Positions 36,898-43,904 of a stretch of DNA of 64,000 nucleotides are shown here, one piece after another. The position numbers and the translations under genes are program-made. This DNA comes from Kineothrix sp. MB12-C1 (GTDB taxonomy: Bacteria; Bacillota; Clostridia; Lachnospirales; Lachnospiraceae), in the NCBI RefSeq assembly GCF_030863805.1, contig NZ_CP132957.1, positions 868,001 through 932,000 on the forward strand. Direction: 5' to 3'. Below the pieces are notes generated by a model, which saw only the letters and a program-made list of their open reading frames with translations, was not told the origin of the DNA and made no database searches. Position 1 is the stretch's first letter. The number at the start of each line of letters is the position of its first letter.

Positions 36898-37644
36898 TTA
36901 ATTTTGAGTTTGTTTATGCATATTATTATATGCATAAACAATGCTACGAGTCCAATATATATAATAGCGTTTACTTCTACTAACTAAAATATAAGTTAAA
37001 CCAATCAATACCACTACAACGCTCAATAATGCTATAATTAATTGTAAATCTCTCTCAATCAAAAATTCTATACAATAACTTATAACATATGCTAATAGTA
37101 ATATCATCGTAACAGCCAATGTACTGCATGTATTATAAATAACATTTAATTTCACATATTTTTTCCCAAAATCATTTGCTTGCACATCAGAATTTATATA
37201 ATTAAATATTTTTTTACTTTCCTGCTTTTTTTTATCTATATCATCAGAAAAAGATTGATGATTATTTATTTTAGTAAAAATAGGAATAAAATCATCTATT
37301 TCTTGTTGATTAAAAACTTTTCCTTTCGAACATAATAAAAACTCTGTCGGCTTACCTGAATAAAATATAACTTTTTTTAAAATACTACTTATTTCATGTA
37401 GTATAAGTCCAACCAAATATGAAGCAACGAGAATCATAAAAAACTCGTAAATATTTTGAGGATAATAGATTGATACATTGAATATACAGAAGATTTTTTC
37501 CATAAAATAACTAGTATTCTCTATCAAATTTGGTAACAATTTAATATACTTATGTAAAGTACTTAATCCTCCAATAAATACAATTCCCGGAAACATAATT
37601 GTCCAAACATCATACAATCCCAATTTTTCAATTAATTTTTCCAA
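36898..37644 (-). CDS. Membrane protein of unknown function near the defence block
   Basis: About 248 residues. I favour the TTG at 37644, because GGGGGATGAAAAT sits just before it; an upstream TTG at 37659 lacks a site. Four membrane segments can be seen: around residues 20-35, 65-90, 175-195 (AVTMILLLAYVISYCIEFLI) and 205-225 (IIALLSVVVVLIGLTYILV), with a cytosolic-looking middle loop. It lies 160 bases upstream of the radical SAM gene on the same strand and is similarly AT-rich, so it probably arrived with it, but membership of one system is unproven. No family recognised. Confidence 0.65.
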   Translation of the reverse strand: MEKLIEKLGLYDVWTIMFPGIVFIGGLSTLHKYIKLLPNLIENTSYFMEKIFCIFNVSIYYPQNIYEFFMILVASYLVGLILHEISSILKKVIFYSGKPTEFLLCSKGKVFNQQEIDDFIPIFTKINNHQSFSDDIDKKKQESKKIFNYINSDVQANDFGKKYVKLNVIYNTCSTLAVTMILLLAYVISYCIEFLIERDLQLIIALLSVVVVLIGLTYILVSRSKRYYIYWTRSIVYAYNNMHKQTQN

Positions 37645-37874
37645 ATTTTCATCCCCCAAAAGTCATCTTTAATATACATATTAATTATATTTGTATATCC
37701 ACATTACGATTTGTAACTTATATTTTATTCATTTTCCAACATTTGTTTTTCTATATTATTACAATACCCATTAAATTATATTGTATCAAACTTATATCGC
37801 AATTACAAATATAATATTATTTTCACCTAACTACATTCTTACATATTAATTTGGTTTTAATCTATAATGATCTG

Positions 37875-38009
37875 GTGCTTAAGTATCTGCTTAAAGGAGA
37901 GTATAAAATACTACAGGGAAAAGTTAAATTAGCTACCATAGAAATTCTCATCGCCTTATTGATTTGCATCAGCATTGTTTCATTTGTGTGGAAAGATATC
38001 CTTATATAG
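37875..38009 (+). CDS. Putative small membrane peptide, plus-strand member of a mirrored pair
   Basis: From a GTG at 37875 this reads about 44 residues containing GKVKLATIEILIALLICISI and ending VWKDILI. There is an AAAGGAG inside the frame at 37893, which would suit a later, non-standard start. One membrane span is predicted. It faces a related peptide on the minus strand (see 37980-38129). Type I toxins are of this kind, but I cannot assign one. Confidence 0.35.
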   Translation: MLKYLLKGEYKILQGKVKLATIEILIALLICISIVSFVWKDILI

Positions 38010-38129
38010 AAAAAATAACAGTATAACAACCCAAGCAACAGCTACTAAGATTAGCGCGGCGGCTAATCTTACTTTCCCGTAAGCAAATGTACTCTTTATC
38101 TTCTTATATCTTGATTTCGATAATACCAA
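37980..38129 (-). CDS. Putative small membrane peptide, minus-strand member of a mirrored pair
   Basis: From a TTG at 38129 inside the relaxase 3' end, this reads 49 residues including GKVRLAAALILVAVAWVVIL and ending YKDIFPHK. It aligns without gaps to the plus-strand peptide over 28 residues (about 12 identical). No good ribosome-binding site is visible. It starts within relaxase coding sequence, which weakens the call. Confidence 0.35.
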   Translation of the reverse strand: MVLSKSRYKKIKSTFAYGKVRLAAALILVAVAWVVILLFFLYKDIFPHK

Positions 38130-39901
38130 CTTGGTTCACTGTTTTTCTTAATTGCTTCTTCCAGCCTACAATACTCTTCTGTTTCATCTGAAATATACTG
38201 ATACGTAATTCCGATTGACTTAAGCTTTTCGTGGAATTGCTTAATTGAAGCAAGCATATCATTACTATCAATTCCAATCCATTCAGCCTTTTCCTTATCT
38301 GTCATAACTTCATAGATTTCTCTTGTAACAAGCTGCTCTCGTTCTTCTGGTTCTTTCGCTTTCTCGACAATTTCAGAAGTAAAATCAACTTCTTTATTAG
38401 AATACTCACCAACTGGATCAGTTTCCTCGGTAACCGCTACTTTTGCACCAGAATCTGCTTTGAATGTCTCTTCCTTATTCTCTATAGTAAGCTCATAACA
38501 ATCATTTGAACTCCAATTTACACTCTCAGAATAATCCTTACTTACCGTAACATTAATCTTATCTTCCTTTCTCTCTTCAAGAACCTTCTTTTCCTCTTTC
38601 TTCATATACCATGGCTTTTTAGGAACTTTCACATCATACACATTTTCAATTTCAACACTCTCTGGAACAAAAAGCCCAACATAAAGTACTTCTTTCAGGC
38701 AACGATCTCCAATCTTGATTTCCTTCTGTAATCTCTTCTTTTCCCGTTTAATATCTTCCAGCTGCTTCCGATATTCTGGTTCCGTAGAAATAATAGAATC
38801 CCAATCATGATTACGCGTTGACTTTCTTTTAAATTCCGCCCGCTCCTGATACAAGGATTTCTGTTTCTCTGTCATCCGTTCTAAATCATACTTAGCTAGT
38901 CCTATAATACCTGCTATGTCCGTAACACTCTTTACATCTTTTCTGCAAAGAAATAAGTACTCCTCCTGTAACATATACATCCGCTCCAAGTCCTCTTTAA
39001 AACAGGCTGATTTATACTGAAATCTACATTTCTCCACCACACGCATTCGATAAATCTTTCCATAGAACTTCTGCTGATAGGTATTCTTTGGCTTTGGCAG
39101 ATATTTAACATCTGGTGTTAATACCCTTGGTGATTCATATTGATATCTTCCTTTTTCAAAAAACTCTTGCAGATTTACTTTGGAAAATTCCTCACTAATG
39201 GTATCTAATCTCCGAAATCGTCTCATTTTATCTGCTTTCACAGCCAAATGAGCACCTTGTTTTAAGACATATCCTAATTCCTCTAACAGATAAAGGAAAT
39301 GCTCATAATCATCTGCTACCCCACGACAATATTTCACATCGGCTTCAATAAATTCACTCCAAGATTGTTCCTTTTCCCACTGCTTTCGATTCATATTAAT
39401 AGGATCTTTGCTGTATTCTGCTGGCATAATGGAAAGACCATATTTCTCACATAATTGATTGGTTATCGGCTGAATCTGATGCTTCCAATCTCCCTTCTTA
39501 TATTCGTATTTCTTACCCGTATTCATATTCACACTGTTAAAGACCAAATGCCCGTGACAATGCTCCTTATCAGAGTGAACGCTATACACCGCCTCATAGT
39601 TCTCCCCCAAAAAGTTCTGTGCAAATTCTCTCATGAGTTCTAGTAACTGTTCCGGTGTTCCTTCTCCCGGAGGACAGGATATCACGAAATGATATCCCTG
39701 CCTTCCTCCCATCTTTCCATATAATTCTTTGGTTCCAACCATCTGTTCAAAAGCAAACTTTGGAACACAATTCCAACCACCAACCAGAACACCACTTTCT
39801 GTTTTGGATTCATTCATAATATAATCCAAAGCATGTTTCAGATGATTTGTGATTTTACCTTTCTTTCCAGCCCCTATATTCATAATCTTGGTTATCGCCA
39901 T
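38096..39901 (-). CDS. mobA: MobA-type relaxase (MOBP/MOBQ-like)
   Basis: From the ATG at 39901 the protein is 601 residues. The N-terminal relaxase domain includes the catalytic region MAITKIMN…HLKHALDYIMN, with a candidate tyrosine early on. The three-histidine metal site is HSDKEHCHGHLVFN near residue 108-121. It nicks one strand at oriT to start conjugative transfer. The C-terminal half is helical and charged, with no clear helicase. The start overlaps mobC by 10 bases. The element has no coupling protein or type IV secretion genes, so transfer would need a helper. Confidence 0.9.
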   Translation of the reverse strand: MAITKIMNIGAGKKGKITNHLKHALDYIMNESKTESGVLVGGWNCVPKFAFEQMVGTKELYGKMGGRQGYHFVISCPPGEGTPEQLLELMREFAQNFLGENYEAVYSVHSDKEHCHGHLVFNSVNMNTGKKYEYKKGDWKHQIQPITNQLCEKYGLSIMPAEYSKDPINMNRKQWEKEQSWSEFIEADVKYCRGVADDYEHFLYLLEELGYVLKQGAHLAVKADKMRRFRRLDTISEEFSKVNLQEFFEKGRYQYESPRVLTPDVKYLPKPKNTYQQKFYGKIYRMRVVEKCRFQYKSACFKEDLERMYMLQEEYLFLCRKDVKSVTDIAGIIGLAKYDLERMTEKQKSLYQERAEFKRKSTRNHDWDSIISTEPEYRKQLEDIKREKKRLQKEIKIGDRCLKEVLYVGLFVPESVEIENVYDVKVPKKPWYMKKEEKKVLEERKEDKINVTVSKDYSESVNWSSNDCYELTIENKEETFKADSGAKVAVTEETDPVGEYSNKEVDFTSEIVEKAKEPEEREQLVTREIYEVMTDKEKAEWIGIDSNDMLASIKQFHEKLKSIGITYQYISDETEEYCRLEEAIKKNSEPSWYYRNQDIRR

Positions 39902-40227
39902 AACTGAATCAACTCCTTTAACAAACCTAAAATCACACCTAATTGCATACACATCTGGTCAATTCTGCTCTGTGGAATATATTTATTTTCATTCGCCCAC
40001 TTTGCAGCCTGATTTACATTCGTAGCAACTCCTGTTATCTGTCGTATAATGTTCTGTCTGTCACGAATATAATCTGTGTCAACACCACCACGCATAATTA
40101 AGTGCCTGATATATTCACTTTCCGACATGCCAGCCGACTTTGCCCCATCTGCTAATTTCTGCAATTCCAATTCCGATAATCGAAATGTCCTATTCTGCCT
40201 TGCCATACCTACTTTTCTCTTTCCCAT
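39892..40227 (-). CDS. mobC: MobC-like mobilisation accessory protein
   Basis: 111 residues, ATG with GAGGAG about 6 bases upstream. N-terminal ribbon-helix-helix-like segment (RTFRLSELELQKLADGAKSAGMSESEYIRHLI), then the MobC motif QITGVATNVNQAAKWANE. It should bind near oriT and help the relaxase. It lies between oriT and mobA, with a 10-base overlap to mobA. Confidence 0.85.
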   Translation of the reverse strand: MGKRKVGMARQNRTFRLSELELQKLADGAKSAGMSESEYIRHLIMRGGVDTDYIRDRQNIIRQITGVATNVNQAAKWANENKYIPQSRIDQMCMQLGVILGLLKELIQLWR

Positions 40228-40289
40228 AATAATCTCCTCTTTGAATTATTTGTTTACGTGCTTTACATCCTGAACACTTTTCTCAATGT

Positions 40290-40370
40290 AAGATAAGTGC
40301 TGAGATTTTTTGCAAGATACGGATTTCGCATTGCGAAATCCTATCGGGCACTAACGCACCCTTATCTTGT
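40290..40370. other. Probable oriT
   Basis: A perfect hairpin (GGATTTCGC/GCGAAATCC, 40321-40341) is followed 9 bases later by CTAACGCACCCTT (40351-40363). This resembles the nic region of RSF1010/R1162-type origins (TAAxTGCGCCCT). An outer inverted pair AAGATAAG/CTTATCTT (40290-40297 and 40361-40368) brackets it. It lies just upstream of mobC and mobA, as expected. Confidence 0.65.
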
Positions 40371-40430
40371 TAGGGATTTCATCCCTAATACCCTGGTATA
40401 TTTACAGCCAAAGCCTGTAAAAAAAAGCGC

Positions 40431-40468
40431 AAAAAAAGACAGAACAGCATGAACTATGCCTTCTGTCT
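40431..40468 (-). terminator. Terminator after the parM/ParR-like operon
   Basis: AGACAGAA(G)GCAT pairs with ATGC(TG)TTCTGTCT and is followed on the minus strand by TTTTTTT. It lies between the ParR-like gene (ends 40619) and mobC, separating segregation from mobilisation transcripts. Between it and 40618 are three copies of TGTAACC (40515, 40576, 40608), possible centromere iterons. Confidence 0.6.
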
Positions 40469-40618
40469 CTTTTGCACCCAATATATGAAATATGGCTACA
40501 AATCTATATCCATTTGTAACCATATCCGTTCTATTATCTTTCCTTGAAATATCTGCTACCAAAATGTGCACCAAGTGTAACCTTTATTCCCTTTCTGGTA
40601 ACACTCTTGTAACCAAAC

Positions 40619-41101
40619 CTATTCCATCATTCCAAAATCAAGAAATTCATTTTCCTCAATTTCTAAATTGGATTCCTTACTAAAATCATCCGAATCAATT
40701 CCCACTTCTACATCCGTTGGATTTTTTGCACCAGTAGCATTTGCAGTAGAAAGTATTCCAGTAGAATTTACTACCGCTGACTGTCCAACCATTGAAGCAT
40801 TCTGCAACGGAACCTGTTGCACACACATCACATAATTTCCAATCAGAGCCGGAAGATTACTAAGCACCTTCTCTTCCACAGATTTAACGATTCTGTCAGA
40901 AAAAGCATCTTCTTTCTCCCTTGTCTCAAAGTACGGATCTTGCTCTTTCTTCATGCATTTTTCATAATAATCCAGTATCGCAAGTACAACGAATTTGCTC
41001 TGGGACTTAAATTGTTTCTTATCAAGGGCATGTAAGATTTCCCATGCCCTTTTATCTTCCTCTTCTTCCTCGTAGAATCGGATATTTGTATTCCTAATCA
41101 T
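40619..41101 (-). CDS. ParR-like centromere-binding protein
   Basis: 160 residues from the ATG at 41101 (AAAGGAG 6 bases upstream). The N-terminus (NTNIRFYEEEEEDKRAWEIL, then QSKFVVLAILDYYEKC) looks like a ribbon-helix-helix. The C-terminal half is low in hydrophobics and ends acidic (EIEENEFLDFG), as in the tails of ParR that contact ParM. The identification rests mainly on its place just after parM. Operator or centromere may be the TGTAACC repeats downstream. Confidence 0.6.
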   Translation of the reverse strand: MIRNTNIRFYEEEEEDKRAWEILHALDKKQFKSQSKFVVLAILDYYEKCMKKEQDPYFETREKEDAFSDRIVKSVEEKVLSNLPALIGNYVMCVQQVPLQNASMVGQSAVVNSTGILSTANATGAKNPTDVEVGIDSDDFSKESNLEIEENEFLDFGMME

Positions 41102-41158
41102 TGAAAACTCCTTTCTCACAAGATTTTAACCATATCAATCTATTAAAAATCTTTCTGA

Positions 41159-42193
41159 TTAACGATTCTTATTTTGTCTGCGAAGTCCCATATAACAGTA
41201 ATACTCGTACCCTTTTGCCGTTGCACAGATATCTGTGATAAAAAATATCTTATCTGGATTATACTCTCCAACGGTTTCCACTAGCTTATGACCACCACCC
41301 ATAATATGCAGATTCATAAGCTTGTCGTTATATTCATAATCTTTCAACTTCGCAAATATTTCAGCCACATACTCTGCTGCTGCGTTTATGATCAAGGAAT
41401 TATACGGTTCATCTACTTTTGTTACTCCCGTTCTTAGAAATCGCTCAATCACATCATCCATAAGATTGGTGCCTGTTTCATCCAGTACCTTGTTGCGAAT
41501 GCGAATTGCACACTGATTAACTCCAAATTTCTCTGTCCATGATTTATTCTCCATTGCCCTTCTGTCATTGAGATACATGATGTTCATGGTTCCATTTCCA
41601 ATATCCACAAGCATATTAATTCCAGTAAATTCTTTTAATGTCTCTGCCACCGCAGAATAACATTGAGGCATTACGGTACAATCTACAATCTCTACCAGAT
41701 ATTTCTTCTCCCGATATTCGAAATCCACATAGCGGTTACGGAGCAGGTAAGCCTTAAAAGATTCTCTCTGTGCCTTTACCCACTTCAGTGGAAGTCCTAC
41801 CGCTAGATGAATCTTTGCCTCATGCAATCCTCGAAGTTCCAGTTCCTTTGCAATTGCCGCCAGCGTCAGAATATAATAATCATCGTCTGCAATCTTATCT
41901 GCCAGAAAACTCTTGTGCCCTTCTAATATTACATAATATTTATCTTCATATTTCACATAATCCTTACTAAAAATCGGTGCTGTTTCACTTGCTTCTGCGG
42001 ATGCCTTGAAGCAAAAGTGCGCCGTCTTAATGTTGCCGTACCCATGGTCACAGCCAATAATTAAAGTTCCATTCATAGTATAATCTCTCATTCGTTCTTC
42101 TCCTTTACCCTTAGGTGCTGTTGTAATTTCTGTTTGCTTTGTTCTTCCCATAAAATAATGCTGATTTCCCGCTATCCTTAAGTTCTCATTCAT
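41159..42193 (-). CDS. parM: ParM/StbA-family actin-like plasmid segregation protein
   Basis: From the ATG at 42193 (GGGAGGG about 10 bases upstream) the protein is 344 residues. Actin-fold signatures are present: phosphate 1 IIGCDHGYGNIKTAHF, phosphate 2 MLVDIGNGTMNIMYL, adenosine site IMGGGHKLV. It polymerises into filaments that push DNA copies apart. Its presence indicates that the element exists as a replicating or segregating circle after excision, although no replication initiator was recognised. Confidence 0.85.
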   Translation of the reverse strand: MNENLRIAGNQHYFMGRTKQTEITTAPKGKGEERMRDYTMNGTLIIGCDHGYGNIKTAHFCFKASAEASETAPIFSKDYVKYEDKYYVILEGHKSFLADKIADDDYYILTLAAIAKELELRGLHEAKIHLAVGLPLKWVKAQRESFKAYLLRNRYVDFEYREKKYLVEIVDCTVMPQCYSAVAETLKEFTGINMLVDIGNGTMNIMYLNDRRAMENKSWTEKFGVNQCAIRIRNKVLDETGTNLMDDVIERFLRTGVTKVDEPYNSLIINAAAEYVAEIFAKLKDYEYNDKLMNLHIMGGGHKLVETVGEYNPDKIFFITDICATAKGYEYYCYMGLRRQNKNR

Positions 42194-42210
42194 AAATAAA
42201 ATCCCTCCCA

Positions 42211-42591
42211 TTAGTGAAACTGATTAACAATATCTTGAAAAATAACTTCTTCTGCTATTCTTTTCGCTTTTTCCCGAAGTCTCCACATTTCCATGGTGGA
42301 ACTGCAATCTTTGGGCGGATGGCTCTTAAGATACTTCTCAGTAATCGAATCCAGTAGTTGATAAGCTTCCTCATCAATCTCTGTTACTTTTGTCATTAAT
42401 TTTCCAAATCGAAGTAAATGACGATAACGATCTTTATGGTTCTCTTTCATAAAATTCATCCAAAGATGTCCATACTTTCCTACATGAATTGGCTCTTGTA
42501 TTTCTGCCTCTGCAATTACTGGATAAAATAATCCTTCTCGTTCTTCATAACGAACTCCCATGGAATCAAATAATGTTCTCTCTTCGTTCAT
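42211..42591 (-). CDS. TnpV-family transposon protein
   Basis: 126 residues. It matches the TnpV pattern: LFDSMGVRYEEREGLFYPVI at the start, KYGHLWMNFMKENHKDRYRHLL in the middle, and a C-terminal WRLREKAKRIAEEVIFQDI. TnpV proteins occur in Tn4451-like and other Firmicute mobilizable elements; their molecular role is not established. It is 5 bases from the parB stop, in one operon. Confidence 0.75.
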   Translation of the reverse strand: MNEERTLFDSMGVRYEEREGLFYPVIAEAEIQEPIHVGKYGHLWMNFMKENHKDRYRHLLRFGKLMTKVTEIDEEAYQLLDSITEKYLKSHPPKDCSSTMEMWRLREKAKRIAEEVIFQDIVNQFH

Positions 42592-42596
42592 AATAA

Positions 42597-43607
42597 TTAC
42601 CTTACCTTCTTCTCCATTTTCTTTGCTTGATTAAGACTCCATTCTTTCACAAGCTTTTCAATCAGTTCCACTTTCTGTTTTGGGGTATAATCAGATGGAA
42701 AATACCCTTCTAATGAATCAGCATAAATCTTTAGCTTTTCCCTCTGATTTGGTTTTTCTTCCCCAAGAATTTCATAAAGCATATCCATATCTAATTTTCC
42801 TGACTGGCTCATCCGTTTCATTCGATTTGCTTGAGATAAGGACGGAATCACCTGCTCCAGTTCCATAACTGCATGAAGCTCATACTGTTCTTCTTCTGAC
42901 AGATAAGACAGTTCTACTGCGGAACGAAATGCCAGTTTATCTTCATCTACCATATCCAGTATCTTTGGTATCAGATTCGTAAGGCGAATATATCTTGCAA
43001 TCTGATTCCTGCTTTCTCCAATCTGTCTTGCCAACAATTCATCTGTCCGCACTCTCTCTTTTTCTAATGGCTGACTGCCTAACTGCCATTTTCCCGAATC
43101 ATCATAAGAACAAATCATTTGATTCAGTTCCAAAGTCGGATTATCTAACTTTGTCCCCACTGGAGACAAAGTTCCATCTTGAAACAAATCATTTCGCTTC
43201 CCCTGCTGCTTCATTGCCTCCAACTTCATCTTGTATGCAAAAGCTTTTTCGCTCGGTCTGATATGCTCTCTTTGCAAATTACTATCGATCATAGCAATTG
43301 TGGCTTCTGCATCATCCATCTGCATAACCATGACGGGAACTGTATCAACACCAGCCCATTCACAGGCAGCTTTTCTTCTATGACCTGCAATAATCTCATA
43401 CCCTTCTCCATCAGGATTAGGTCTAACAATCAGCGGAACCAATATTCCTTTTTCATCAATGCTTTTGGATAATTCAAACAACTGCATATCATGCTCCACT
43501 CGAAAAGGATGTCCTTTAAACTCATGCAATTCACTGATTTTGACGTTTCCCGTCTGTAATTCCTGTTCGTTGTTCCATAATGAACACAATTCCTTTGATT
43601 TCTTCAT
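42597..43607 (-). CDS. parB: ParB/RepB/Spo0J-family partition protein
   Basis: 336 residues. The ParB N-terminal CTPase domain is clear: ELSKSIDEKGILVPLIVRP, then GYEIIAGHRRKAACEWAG and ATIAMIDSNLQREHIRPSEKAFAYKMKLEA. An HTH region follows (RQIGESRNQIARYIRLTNL). It probably binds a centromere or regulates the element. No parA is beside it, and the ATPase partner may be ParM or absent. First gene of the segregation operon. Confidence 0.85.
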   Translation of the reverse strand: MKKSKELCSLWNNEQELQTGNVKISELHEFKGHPFRVEHDMQLFELSKSIDEKGILVPLIVRPNPDGEGYEIIAGHRRKAACEWAGVDTVPVMVMQMDDAEATIAMIDSNLQREHIRPSEKAFAYKMKLEAMKQQGKRNDLFQDGTLSPVGTKLDNPTLELNQMICSYDDSGKWQLGSQPLEKERVRTDELLARQIGESRNQIARYIRLTNLIPKILDMVDEDKLAFRSAVELSYLSEEEQYELHAVMELEQVIPSLSQANRMKRMSQSGKLDMDMLYEILGEEKPNQREKLKIYADSLEGYFPSDYTPKQKVELIEKLVKEWSLNQAKKMEKKVR

Positions 43608-43661
43608 CTTCTCATTCCTCCTATTGTCGTAGGTGTCATGTGAAAACTGGCAAAAAAAGAA

Positions 43662-43703
43662 GACCGCCTGTTTTCACATCAAAGATGTTGAAAACAAGCG
43701 GTC
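43662..43703. terminator. Strong bidirectional hairpin near the right end of the element
   Basis: GACCGCCTGTTTTCA pairs with TGAAAACAAGCGGTC, with AC/TC-rich A and T tracts on the two sides. It lies between rlmD (ends 43905) and parB. The rest of 43608-43904 holds no gene I can see. Confidence 0.6.
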
Positions 43704-43904
43704 TTTCGACTTTTTCTTATGAAGTTGTTGATGGTTTATTTTACTGAAATCATCCGATTTATGAACGATATATTTTTGTGTCCACTCATACCAGTTCTAT
43801 AACTACTGAGACTTTAATCTCGTTGGAAATCTCTTTTTTTCTTCCAAAATTCGATTTCCCAGTGAACTTAAAAACCCTCGCAAAGTGCGTAAATTCAAGA
43901 ATTT

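Noticed and set aside
40362-40574. Minus-strand frame of 70 codons between mobC and the ParR-like gene
   Set aside because: It runs through a clear terminator hairpin and the oriT region, with no ribosome site; better explained as non-coding.
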